From the NCBI RefSeq assembly GCF_003013815.1, contig NZ_PRLH01000145.1:1-37214 (forward strand): 37,214 bases of DNA, read 5' to 3'. The DNA is from Cyanothece sp. BG0011. GTDB lineage: Bacteria > Cyanobacteriota > Cyanobacteriia > Cyanobacteriales > Microcystaceae. This document shows, piece by piece, positions 8,015 through 15,636 of the stretch (its first letter is position 1; each line of letters begins with the position of its first letter). The notes below the pieces were generated by a model that searched no databases, was not told the origin of the DNA, and saw only the letters and a list, made by a program, of their open reading frames with translations. The translations under genes and the position numbers were made by a program.

Positions 8015-8332
8015 ATGAAGTTAAAGATAGCTAGTCTTGGTTTTTTCGGTGTTCTTCTTCTCACAACAGGAGTTAGTCTTGGTCAAAATCAAGGAACTTC
8101 TTTTTCCGGTCGTATTCAGAAAGTTTGGGAAGATGGATTCAAGTTACAGACCAATAATCGCACCCTTACCGTTGATACTTGGGATGTCTGTGGTGATCAC
8201 ACCGCTAAAAACTTAGCCGTTGGGGATCAAGTCACTATAACAGGTGAATTTGAGATGAGAGAATTTGATGCTTTTTCCATTACAAAAATGGACGGTACAA
8301 GGGGTTGCCAAGCAACTTCAAACTATCAATAA
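8015..8332 (+). CDS. Small exported OB-fold-like protein
   Basis: The start is set at the ATG at 8015 (105 aa), which has GAGG eight bases upstream; an upstream ATG at 7985 would place 10 charged residues before the signal peptide. The N-terminus is a Sec signal peptide (MKLKIASLGFFGVLLLTTGV) probably cleaved near SLG-QNQ. The mature part (FSGRIQKVWEDGFKLQTNNRTLTVDTWDV, then LAVGDQVTITGEF) reads like a small OB-fold of the type in bacterial periplasmic stress proteins (BOF/DUF5666-like). It has two cysteines that could form a disulfide. The function is unknown. Confidence 0.7.
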   Translation: MKLKIASLGFFGVLLLTTGVSLGQNQGTSFSGRIQKVWEDGFKLQTNNRTLTVDTWDVCGDHTAKNLAVGDQVTITGEFEMREFDAFSITKMDGTRGCQATSNYQ

Positions 8333-8365
8333 TTAAACCATTAAACTTAATATCATAGTGAACTA

Positions 8366-8395
8366 CCCCAACTAAATCAAAGATTATAGTTGGGG
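8366..8395 (+). terminator. Stem-loop downstream of the small exported protein
   Basis: CCCCAACTA (8366-8374) pairs perfectly with TAGTTGGGG (8387-8395) across a 12-nt loop, 34 bp after the preceding stop codon. Only a weak T-rich tail (CTTCT) follows, so it may be a terminator or an RNA-stabilising hairpin. Confidence 0.5.
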
Positions 8396-8524
8396 CTTCT
8401 AATCTCATTACAAGTTGCTGAAAGTTTAAGTGATTGAAGTAATTGAATGGTAAACCCTGAGTTTCACCTTGATAAATTATAAATTCAGTATTATAATCTT
8501 CAGAAAGTTCAACTATTTATAATC

Positions 8525-9622
8525 ATGAATTTCGGGTTTAATATTAGCCTAGTAGACGTTTTTAAAATACTTAGTCCTTTATTAGTCGTTTTATTTGGTG
8601 TCTTATTAGGAATACTTTTTGAAAGAAGAGTAATCAAAAATATAAAAAAATTAGCTGCTAAAACTCACTGGAAGTATGACAAAATCATCATTAATTCAAT
8701 TCAAGGATTTAGCATTCTTTGGTTTTCTTTAGGAGGAATAGCGGTTGCTTCTTACATTTATCCTATTCCTATAGCAATTCAAATCCTTATAAATAAATTC
8801 CTCATTGCTACATTTTTAGGTTCTGCAACCATCGTTATTTCCCGTCTATTAGTGGGGTTACTTAAAGCTTACACCACTGATGAACAAGGGATTTCTCCCT
8901 TAACATCTTTGTTTGAATTTATTACTAAAATTGTTATTTATAGTCTCGGTGTTTTAATCATATTACAGTCCATTGGTATTCAAATAACACCCCTATTAAC
9001 TGCATTGGGAGTCGGTGGTGTTTCTGTTGGTTTAGCTTTACAAACGACCCTAGCAAACTTAATGTCTGGGGTGAATATTATTATGTCAGGAAAAGTGAGA
9101 CCGGGAGACTATATTCGTTTGGCCAGTGGAGAAAGTGGTTATGTTCTTGATGTAGAATTAAAATATACAGTTTTAAAAGAAATAACCGATAATTTATTGA
9201 TTATTCCCAACTCAAAAATTATTTCTGGAAGCTTCAAAAACTTTAGTTTACCCAATAAAACCATTGTCCTTCCTGTTACCCTTGATGTGGGTTATGATAG
9301 TAACCTAGAAACCGTTGAAAAGATAACCCTTGAAGTGGCCAATGATTTATTAAAAGAGAAAATCATAGAAGAAGAAGAAGAAGAAGACTATATCAGTGAT
9401 CCATTTATCTTGTACAATAAATTTGATTACTTTAGTATTAATTTAACCATTTATTTAAAAGTCCATGAAAGAGAATTTTTTGACCATTTAGAAATTAAAC
9501 ATCACTTTCTAAAGAAACTGCATCAACGATATCAAGCAGAAGGTATTGAAATTCCTTTTCCGATCAAATCAATGTATTTTCCTCCTCAGAAAGAGGATAA
9601 TCCTTATAATAATATACAGTGA
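8525..9622 (+). CDS. MscS-family mechanosensitive ion channel
   Basis: This is an inner-membrane channel of the MscS family that should open under membrane tension to release solutes on hypo-osmotic shock. Five hydrophobic segments are visible at about 12-32, 62-82, 91-112, 132-152 and 155-188. The last is the pore helix with the Gly/Ala pattern LTALGVGGVSVGLALQ. The beta-domain follows (GKVRPGDYIRL, then IPNSKIISGSFKNFS). An acidic run (EEEEEED near residue 285), encoded by GAA repeats, interrupts the C-terminal cage domain. The 365-aa length is moderate for the family. It is the first gene of a close run with a DUF2079 membrane protein (22 bp downstream) and surE. Confidence 0.92.
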   Translation: MNFGFNISLVDVFKILSPLLVVLFGVLLGILFERRVIKNIKKLAAKTHWKYDKIIINSIQGFSILWFSLGGIAVASYIYPIPIAIQILINKFLIATFLGSATIVISRLLVGLLKAYTTDEQGISPLTSLFEFITKIVIYSLGVLIILQSIGIQITPLLTALGVGGVSVGLALQTTLANLMSGVNIIMSGKVRPGDYIRLASGESGYVLDVELKYTVLKEITDNLLIIPNSKIISGSFKNFSLPNKTIVLPVTLDVGYDSNLETVEKITLEVANDLLKEKIIEEEEEEDYISDPFILYNKFDYFSINLTIYLKVHEREFFDHLEIKHHFLKKLHQRYQAEGIEIPFPIKSMYFPPQKEDNPYNNIQ

Positions 9623-9644
9623 TAACTTTTATATTAAAAATAAA

Positions 9645-11033
9645 ATGAAATTATCTTATTTAAAATCTCATCCAATTTTCACTCCACTTATAATTAGCAT
9701 TACTATTCTTTTTGTTTGTAGTAGTTTAAGACATATTTTATTTCAATCTACCGCTTGGGATTTAGCTGTTTTTGATCAAACTGTCTATTTAATTAGTCAA
9801 GGAGAAAATCCCATTTCTTCTTTTTTTAATGCTCATATTTTAGGAGATCATGCAGCATTTATTTTTTATCCTTTAGCCTTATTTTATAAAGTTTATCCCT
9901 CGGTTTATTGGTTGTTATTAGTCCAGGCGTTCGCTTTATCCATTTCTATTGTTCCCTTATGGTTCTTAGCTAAGCAAGCAGGATTAAAAGATAATTTGAC
10001 TTTAACAATAGTAGTTATTTATTTACTTTATCCTTTAATTTTTAATGTTAATTTATTTGATTTTCATGCGGAAGTTATTGCCCTACCTACCATATTTTGG
10101 GCAGTTTTGGCAGCGAGATCAAAACACTTTTCACAGTTTATTTGCGCTATTATTTTAATTTTAAGTTGTAAGGCAGTGTTATCCTTAACAGTTGCAGCAA
10201 TGGGAGTTTGGTTATTATTTTTTGAAAAACGGAAAAATTATGGATTCTTTGCTTTAGTTTTAGGAGTATTTTGGTTTATTATTACCACACAATACATTAT
10301 TCCTCAATTTAGTGAGGATGGAGTGGCTGCAGTAGGACGTTATTCTTTTTTAGGGGACTCAGTAACAGAAATTATCACTAATTTAGTTTTACAACCTAAT
10401 ATTATTTTGAGTCGCCTTTTTACTTTAGCTAATTTAGAATATCTTATCCTTTTATTTATTCCTGTTATTTGGGGTTTATCCCCTCGTTACTTAACAGCTT
10501 TAGTCCCTACAATTCCTACCTTAACTCTAAATTTATTAACTGATTATCAACCCCAAAAAGATTTACTTCATCAATATTCTGTTCCTATTGTACCTTTTTT
10601 ATTATTATCAGCGATCGCAGCTTTAGCGGCAAATAAAAGCTTAATTCGTCAGCCTAAATATATAATAACCTGGTCATTAATTTGTTTTTTAGCTTTAGCT
10701 AAATATGGTCATTTTACCTCTCGTTATTTAGAGTCTCTAGATACCTGGAAAGCAACCAACGAAGCAATAACTCAAATTTCTACCAAAGGAAGTGTTTTAA
10801 CCTCCACTTATATCGCACCCCATATAAGTCAACGTGCTATGATTAAATTAGCACAAAATGGGGCTGAATCTTTTGATATAAATCAATTTGATTATATCTT
10901 ACTCAATCAAAGACATCCCGGACGAGAAAGTTCTCCAGAATTAATTGAAACCATTAAAGAGAGGGTTAGACAAAATGGCAATTTTGATTTAACCTATACA
11001 AAAGATGATGTTTATTTATTTAGACAAAAATAA
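9645..11033 (+). CDS. DUF2079 multi-pass membrane protein
   Basis: This 462-aa protein has about ten transmembrane segments and the DUF2079 signature: TAWDLAVFDQTVYLIS, then GDHAAFIFYPLALFYKVYPS. The layout resembles GT-C glycosyltransferases, with an acidic motif in the first loop (here WDLAVFDQ) and later FDFHAEV, so lipid-linked sugar transfer is possible but unproven. The ATG at 9645 is chosen; an open frame reaches back to 9546 but overlaps mscS and would add 33 non-family residues. It lies 22 bp after mscS and 17 bp before surE. Base composition is more AT-rich than in the flanking housekeeping genes. Confidence 0.83.
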   Translation: MKLSYLKSHPIFTPLIISITILFVCSSLRHILFQSTAWDLAVFDQTVYLISQGENPISSFFNAHILGDHAAFIFYPLALFYKVYPSVYWLLLVQAFALSISIVPLWFLAKQAGLKDNLTLTIVVIYLLYPLIFNVNLFDFHAEVIALPTIFWAVLAARSKHFSQFICAIILILSCKAVLSLTVAAMGVWLLFFEKRKNYGFFALVLGVFWFIITTQYIIPQFSEDGVAAVGRYSFLGDSVTEIITNLVLQPNIILSRLFTLANLEYLILLFIPVIWGLSPRYLTALVPTIPTLTLNLLTDYQPQKDLLHQYSVPIVPFLLLSAIAALAANKSLIRQPKYIITWSLICFLALAKYGHFTSRYLESLDTWKATNEAITQISTKGSVLTSTYIAPHISQRAMIKLAQNGAESFDINQFDYILLNQRHPGRESSPELIETIKERVRQNGNFDLTYTKDDVYLFRQK

Positions 11034-11050
11034 CACAGTAAATTCCTATT

Positions 11051-11728
11051 ATGACAATTATTTTAACTAATGATGATGGCATTGATGCCCCTGGAATTCG
11101 TGCCTTATCAAAAGCATTAGGGGGTCAAGGAATTATTGTTGCACCCAAACAACCTCATTCCGGTTGTGGACATCGAGTCACTACCCATAAACCCATCCAG
11201 TTAGAGAAGCGTTCTATAACCGAATATGCAATAGATGGAACGCCAGCCGATTGCACAAGAATTGCTGTTAAACACATCAATAAAGAGACAAAATGGGTGC
11301 TTTCTGGGATTAATGCAGGAGGCAATTTAGGAGTAGATGTTTATATTTCTGGGACAGTTGCTGCCGTTAGAGAAGCAGCCATGCACGGTATTCCTGGTAT
11401 TGCCATCTCCCATTGGATAAAACGCCCTTTAATTATTAACTGGGATTTAGCGGTTAAATGGACAGAAAAAGTGTTAAGTATTCTCTGGGATAAACCATTA
11501 GAATCGGGTAGTTTTTGGAACGTTAATTTACCTCATTTAGACCCCAATTCACCCGAACCTGAAATTATTTTTTGTGAAAGCAGTATTCATCCGTTACCGG
11601 TTAATTATCGGGTAGAAGGTGACTTATTTTATTATCATGGAGAATACGCTAAAAGGGAACGAGAAAAAGGAACGGATGTAGATGTTTGCTTCTCCGGAAA
11701 TATTGCAGTGACTTTGATTAAATTATAA
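11051..11728 (+). CDS. surE: 5'/3'-nucleotidase SurE
   Basis: SurE is a metal-dependent cytosolic phosphatase that removes phosphate from nucleoside monophosphates and is linked to stationary-phase survival. The metal ligands are visible: D8 and D9 in LTNDDGIDAPG, S37 in PHSGCGHRVT and N88 in SGINAGGNLG. The catalytic-fold segments YISGTVAAVREAA and GIPGIAIS are also present. The 225-aa length is slightly short for the family, mainly at the C-terminus. The gene closes the mscS-DUF2079-surE run; whether the three share a task is not evident. Confidence 0.95.
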   Translation: MTIILTNDDGIDAPGIRALSKALGGQGIIVAPKQPHSGCGHRVTTHKPIQLEKRSITEYAIDGTPADCTRIAVKHINKETKWVLSGINAGGNLGVDVYISGTVAAVREAAMHGIPGIAISHWIKRPLIINWDLAVKWTEKVLSILWDKPLESGSFWNVNLPHLDPNSPEPEIIFCESSIHPLPVNYRVEGDLFYYHGEYAKREREKGTDVDVCFSGNIAVTLIKL

Positions 11729-11787
11729 CTATAAAAGAAGGTCAGAATTAGACTAACCCAGTTTTATATGTCTTGTGATTAAATCCG

Positions 11788-12012
11788 TTACAAAGATTCA
11801 AAGTCAGCCGTAAATCCAGGAAATTTGACACAATCTTCTATAAAAGTTTCAACATCACTAATATCGTCCATTTTATAAGCCATGATACGCTTTCCATCAG
11901 GCATTTTCTGGGAACCGATCAATTCGACTTGATAATTTTCCGTCATGGTTTTAAAATTAGCCCCATACTTTTTCCAAGCATCTTGATCACAACGAACATT
12001 AACTCGCCACAT
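11788..12012 (-). CDS. Small conserved hypothetical protein
   Basis: The ATG at 12012 gives 74 aa (MWRVNVRCDQDAWKKYGANF...). A TTG at 12036 would add eight residues and has no ribosome binding site, so I prefer the ATG. The pattern of an N-terminal strand, a helix, two strands (YQVELIGSQKMPDGKRIMAYKM) and a helix (DVETFIEDCVKF) suggests a single ferredoxin-like alpha/beta domain. No signal peptide or catalytic motif is seen, and I do not recognise a named family. It stands 67 bp downstream of an SGNH hydrolase on the same strand. Confidence 0.65.
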   Translation of the reverse strand: MWRVNVRCDQDAWKKYGANFKTMTENYQVELIGSQKMPDGKRIMAYKMDDISDVETFIEDCVKFPGFTADFESL

Positions 12013-12079
12013 AATAAAATTAGTTTTAATGAACAATAAGTAAACATTTTATCATCATAATTGTACTAATCATAAAAAA

Positions 12080-13009
12080 TTAGTTTATATTAATAATTAA
12101 CTCACTAATTTTTTGACTCACTAATTGATTACCTAAAGGACTTAAATGAATATGATCTCGATATAAATCATCAAGATTTTTCTGTTCGGCAAAGATTGGT
12201 AAAAAGTCAATATACGGTACATTATTAACCTCTACCCAGTCTTGTAAACGTTTTCTAGCCACTTTTTCATAGTCTCTGGGTTCGGGGTTCATTTCTCGTT
12301 TAAGAGGGGTTAAACCCATCATAAATTGACTCTTGTTTTCAATGGCGATCGCTTTCATTTTTTCAATGGCTTCTAAATTAAACCCGACGCGATCGCCTTT
12401 TTCTTTGACTATTTTATCCATTCCTGGAATTTTAGGATCACGATAAAACAGTTTTTCTAAAATTTCTTCTATAGCAAAAGTCGGTTGTTGATCAGGATAA
12501 TTAATGTCTTTTCCCACTCTTAAAGCAGTCGGTTTTGTAGCAAATAAATCATCAGTATTAATGACCAAAAAGATAACATGAGACTCAAAGGTTCCAAACC
12601 GTTTTAAATAAGCTAATTCATTTCTCGGTCCCCACGAGTTTGCAGAAGTGTTTAAAACTTCTATGGTTTGTGATAGCTTCTTTTCAATTTCTTCTTTAAC
12701 TAATGCGGAAATTGTCTCGCTTTGATCTGTCCACCAGGCCCCATTAACAATAGAATCTCCGATAAAAAACAGCCTCATGGTATCATTATCTGGACTCTTT
12801 TTAATGTCTTCGGTTCGCATAGAATATTGATTAATTATCGTCAATTTTCCCAAACGACGAACCTTTTGATTAGGGGCTAATAAATAGCCGATTTCCTCAT
12901 CAGCAATGTAAATGGGACGTTTACCTAAGCCTAAAAATAACCTTAAGCTACATTCAATAATCAGTAAGCTAAGGATAATAATACCAAGGCTGATCAATAA
13001 AATTTTCAT
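12080..13009 (-). CDS. Membrane-anchored SGNH/GDSL-type hydrolase
   Basis: The protein begins with one hydrophobic helix (residues 3-19) that should anchor it in the membrane with the rest outside the cytoplasm. The SGNH blocks are present: the nucleophile S86 in FFIGDSIVNG, a block III-like NSWGPRNE, and the C-terminal dyad D285/H288 in RDHIHLSPLG. This family covers lipases, esterases and polysaccharide O-deacetylating or O-acetylating partners; the substrate here is unknown. It follows a DsbA-like gene on the same strand after 35 bp, which suits a shared periplasmic location. Confidence 0.85.
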   Translation of the reverse strand: MKILLISLGIIILSLLIIECSLRLFLGLGKRPIYIADEEIGYLLAPNQKVRRLGKLTIINQYSMRTEDIKKSPDNDTMRLFFIGDSIVNGAWWTDQSETISALVKEEIEKKLSQTIEVLNTSANSWGPRNELAYLKRFGTFESHVIFLVINTDDLFATKPTALRVGKDINYPDQQPTFAIEEILEKLFYRDPKIPGMDKIVKEKGDRVGFNLEAIEKMKAIAIENKSQFMMGLTPLKREMNPEPRDYEKVARKRLQDWVEVNNVPYIDFLPIFAEQKNLDDLYRDHIHLSPLGNQLVSQKISELIININ

Positions 13010-13044
13010 CGGTTTAAGGGTCAGTAATATTGTCTAATTTTCAA

Positions 13045-13794
13045 TTAATTATTCATTGAAGATAAAGCTGTTTCTAGGGTAGATAAAGGAACCGCACCGG
13101 CAAAAAACTGACCATTTAAAACAAATAAAGGAGTTCCTTGAATTCCTATTTTTTCAGCCAGTTTCATATCTTCGGCAATAGCAAGCTCCGCCTTTTTACT
13201 ATGGCGATCGCGTTCAAATTGATTAATATTAAGATTCAAGTTTTTAGCAAGATCAAGATATAATTCTTCTCCTAAGTTTTCTTGCTGCGTAAATAAAGCA
13301 TCATAATAAGGCCAAAACTTCCCTTGTTGTCCTGCGGCCCAAGACGCTTTGGCTGCGGCCATCGCTTGAGGATGAATACTACTTAAGGGAAAATGTTTAT
13401 AAACTAACGTTACCTCATCATGGTTTTCTATAAATTCTTTAACGGTTTCGTAAGCTTTTTGACAATAGGGACATTGAAAATCAGAAAATTCTAAAAGAAT
13501 ATTCTTTTGAGTTAAACTACCAGTGGTTGGGGAGTTAGCGATAATGCTTTGAGGATTGGTTTTCAATTGTGATACAAAAGACTGTATAAATTGTTGTTGT
13601 TGTTCTTGTTGCTGTTTTTGATAAGCTTGAACTGATTCGATCAGGACTTCAGGGTGTTGACGAATAATATCTAAAACCGTTTTTTCCAGTTCAGGTTCAA
13701 TAACCGCTTGTGCAGACGGTACACTAATCATAGGTATCCAAGTTAGACCCATAATAAGCAACCATGTAATTAAAATCTTGACTCTTTTTTTCAT
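13045..13794 (-). CDS. DsbA-like periplasmic thiol oxidoreductase
   Basis: The protein has a Sec signal peptide (residues 1-30, ending PSAQA). A helical Gln-rich segment follows (about 58-70, AYQKQQQEQQQQF), then a Thioredoxin_4/DsbA-type domain. The active site is C108-P-Y-C111 in EFSDFQCPYCQKA and the cis-proline loop is IQGTPLFVLNG. Homologues oxidise or isomerise disulfides in exported proteins. Candidate clients nearby include the four-cysteine exported protein at 19764. The Gln-rich N-terminal helix resembles the extra N-terminal segment of ScsC/BcfH-type DsbA relatives, which can oligomerise; that role here is inference. Confidence 0.9.
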   Translation of the reverse strand: MKKRVKILITWLLIMGLTWIPMISVPSAQAVIEPELEKTVLDIIRQHPEVLIESVQAYQKQQQEQQQQFIQSFVSQLKTNPQSIIANSPTTGSLTQKNILLEFSDFQCPYCQKAYETVKEFIENHDEVTLVYKHFPLSSIHPQAMAAAKASWAAGQQGKFWPYYDALFTQQENLGEELYLDLAKNLNLNINQFERDRHSKKAELAIAEDMKLAEKIGIQGTPLFVLNGQFFAGAVPLSTLETALSSMNN

Positions 13795-13885
13795 ACCAGT
13801 TCTAAAGGTTTAGTAAATTACATCATTGACAGTATTATATTAATGATCCTTATGTCAATTAGCTATCGATTAAATTGAAAATTCT

Positions 13886-14350
13886 ATGACTCAAACTATC
13901 ACTGTACACCTCAATCACTTAACTGTATTAGATATTAGTCCCGTTAGAAAAATTATTGACCCATTATTAGAAAAAAATGATATTGCTTCTTTAGAACAAG
14001 GGTTAAGTTTTGATATTCAATACCCTCGTGAACCGGGTGATCCTAGGGAACTCTCAGAAATTCCTGAAGTTCGTTTATGGTTTGTGCGTCTTGATACCAT
14101 TTATCCTTGGTTTCCCTTTCTATTAGATGCTAAACAAGGAGAAATTGCCAGATATGCAGCCATGTTAGTTCCTCATCAATTTAACAGAGTTGAAGGCATT
14201 CAATACAACCCCGAAGCATTAGAAATTTTTGTGATGAATAAGTTATTTATTCTCTCTGACTGGTTAGAAAAACAAGGGATTTACTCTCAGTTTCGCTTGA
14301 AATCTATGGCGCAACTCTTTGGTTATGATATTGAGGATAGTTTTTTTTGA
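13886..14350 (+). CDS. CRR6-family NDH-1 (NdhI) maturation factor
   Basis: This 154-aa soluble protein matches the CRR6 family (formerly DUF1817): PREPGDPRELSEIPEVRLWFVRLDT, then YPWFPFLLDAKQGEIARYAAMLVPH. In plants CRR6 is needed for assembly of the NdhI subunit into chloroplast NDH, and cyanobacterial homologues (for example Slr1097) have a matching role in NDH-1 assembly. No membrane segment is present. The gene is transcribed away from the DsbA-like gene across a 91-bp gap and is followed by a fold-back element and a heptamer array. Confidence 0.9.
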   Translation: MTQTITVHLNHLTVLDISPVRKIIDPLLEKNDIASLEQGLSFDIQYPREPGDPRELSEIPEVRLWFVRLDTIYPWFPFLLDAKQGEIARYAAMLVPHQFNRVEGIQYNPEALEIFVMNKLFILSDWLEKQGIYSQFRLKSMAQLFGYDIEDSFF

Positions 14351-14372
14351 AATGATAAGAAAACTTTAAACT

Positions 14373-14436
14373 GTAGGGCGGGCAAGTTAAAGAGTTCATA
14401 AAGCAATGAGTTAACTCAAATTCTTGCCCACCCTAC
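14373..14436. repeat. Long fold-back element downstream of the CRR6 gene
   Basis: GTAGGGCGGGCAAG (14373-14386) pairs with CTTGCCCACCCTAC (14423-14436) with one mismatch. The 36-nt interior can fold further through GAGTT/AACTC. It lies 22 bp past the crr6-like stop and could end transcripts from both convergent genes. It also has the look of a dispersed cyanobacterial hairpin repeat. Confidence 0.6.
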
Positions 14437-14443
14437 TTATTTA

Positions 14444-14471
14444 TAACTGATAACTGATAACTGATAACTGT
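14444..14471. repeat. Heptamer tandem repeat (TAACTGA)n
   Basis: Four consecutive 7-bp units read TAACTGA, TAACTGA, TAACTGA and TAACTGT, and a fifth degenerate unit TCACTGA follows. The array ends 9 bp before the stop codon of the minus-strand NUDIX gene. This is a short tandemly repeated repetitive (STRR) sequence of the cyanobacterial type. Confidence 0.85.
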
Positions 14472-14480
14472 TCACTGATT

Positions 14481-15035
14481 CTATTTTTTTCCTAAGAATA
14501 ACTTAGCCATGAAAAAACTAGCAATTGTTTTACCGTCGATAATTTCTCCTGATAAGATAGCTTGTTCAAATTCCTCGAAACTCATTAAAATTACCTCAAT
14601 ATCTTCATCGTCATCTTGTTCGGGGGGAGTCTCTAATTGCTCTAATTCTTGTGCTAAAAAAGCATAAATATATTCATCAGAATAACCAGGGGCTAAGGGA
14701 AATTTTCCTAAATAATTCCATTTTTTTGCTTCATAACCCGTCTCTTCTTGTATTTCTCTCTCGATGGTAACGGATGCTTCTTCATCCACTTCTAAGGTTC
14801 CGGCCGGAAATTCTAAAATTCTTTTTTCCACGGCAAAACGATATTGTCTCACTAAGACTAATTGACCTTCTTTAGTAATAGGAACCGCTAACGCCCCCCC
14901 AGGATGACGAATACATTCCCAGTTCCCTTCCACTCCATTGGGTAACCGTAATTTATTGACATCAAAATTGAATTTTCGACCCCGATAAAATAGATTTTGT
15001 TGTAAATAAGTCGGTAATTCTTTTTCTGTTGACAT
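14481..15035 (-). CDS. NUDIX hydrolase, ADP-ribose pyrophosphatase type
   Basis: The 184-aa protein contains a complete NUDIX box: GTLEVDE, seven residues, then REIQEETGYE (about residues 98-120). It binds Mg2+ to split nucleoside diphosphates linked to X. The surrounding pattern fits ADP-ribose pyrophosphatases: VRQYRFAVEKRILEFPAG before the box, and a downstream LAPGYSDEYIYAFLAQ. It probably clears ADP-ribose or similar dinucleotide breakdown products. It is a single gene 73 bp downstream of folK on the same strand. Confidence 0.9.
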   Translation of the reverse strand: MSTEKELPTYLQQNLFYRGRKFNFDVNKLRLPNGVEGNWECIRHPGGALAVPITKEGQLVLVRQYRFAVEKRILEFPAGTLEVDEEASVTIEREIQEETGYEAKKWNYLGKFPLAPGYSDEYIYAFLAQELEQLETPPEQDDDEDIEVILMSFEEFEQAILSGEIIDGKTIASFFMAKLFLGKK

Positions 15036-15099
15036 AAATTTAATTAATTATTTATTTAACAAGATATTGGTCAAAGTCCCAAGCTATCGATTTAATTTA

Positions 15100-15161
15100 A
15101 CTTCTGACTTATGACTTCTGTGGGATAGCGCCGGAACGGAGTGAGGAACTTCTGACTTCTT
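15100..15161. repeat. Interrupted heptamer array (ACTTCTG)n overlapping the end of folK
   Basis: Units ACTTCTG, ACTTATG and ACTTCTG (15100-15120) are followed by a 27-bp unrelated insert containing CCG-GAA-CGG, then by ACTTCTG and ACTTCTT (15148-15161). The array covers the last codons and the stop codon of folK. Confidence 0.8.
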
Positions 15162-15630
15162 TGACCCCTTCACAGTTTAACCCGTTAAGGTGTTCTTTGA
15201 TCGTTTTTTTAGTAATAGGATGTACCCAACTAGCTGCGATATCAGCCAAGGGAACTAATACAAAGGCTCGTTCTAACATCAGAGGATGAGGTATGGTTAA
15301 AGAAGGGGTTTCTAAGATTAAATCATCGTACAATAATAAGTCTAAATCTAAGGTTCTCGGTCCCCATTTTTCTCGACGAATACGCCCAAATTTTTGCTCT
15401 ATACCGAGTAAAGTTTGTAAAAGGTCTTCAGGGGTTAAACTGGTTTCTAAAATAGCACAACCATTAAAATAATCAGGTTGAGGGGGACCAATAGGGGTGG
15501 TTTGATACCAAGGGGAATGGGATATTAAGTCAATAGAAGGATGTTGAGATAACAAGGTGATTGTTGTCTCTAAAATGTTTAACGAGTCTCCTAAATTACT
15601 ACCTAAAGCAACAGCACATTTTGTCATCAT
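15109..15630 (-). CDS. folK: 2-amino-4-hydroxy-6-hydroxymethyldihydropteridine pyrophosphokinase (HPPK)
   Basis: HPPK transfers pyrophosphate from ATP to 6-hydroxymethyl-dihydropterin in folate synthesis. Family motifs are clear: CAVALGSNLGDSL at the start, YFNGCAILET, the signature KWGPRTLDLDLLLYDD, and IPHPLMLERAFVLVPL. The core ends near residue 150. The final 20 or so residues (KEVRSSSLRSGAIPQKS) are encoded by an intergenic-type repeat, so the native stop seems to have been lost or displaced. The start is only 6 bp after the upstream TPR/DUF481 gene, so they are probably cotranscribed. Confidence 0.95.
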   Translation of the reverse strand: MMTKCAVALGSNLGDSLNILETTITLLSQHPSIDLISHSPWYQTTPIGPPQPDYFNGCAILETSLTPEDLLQTLLGIEQKFGRIRREKWGPRTLDLDLLLYDDLILETPSLTIPHPLMLERAFVLVPLADIAASWVHPITKKTIKEHLNGLNCEGVKEVRSSSLRSGAIPQKS

Positions 15631-15636
15631 TATTAA

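Noticed and set aside
9546-9644. Longer start for the DUF2079 protein
   Set aside because: The extension overlaps mscS by 77 bp and adds 33 residues not typical of the family; the ATG at 9645 opens directly before the first membrane helix.
13825-13859. ATTGACA...TGTCAAT as divergent promoters for the DsbA-like and crr6 genes
   Set aside because: No properly spaced -10 box goes with either half, so a promoter call is not justified.
14444-14471. CRISPR-like array
   Set aside because: The repeats are 7 bp and contiguous without spacers, so this is a simple tandem repeat; no cas gene is present.
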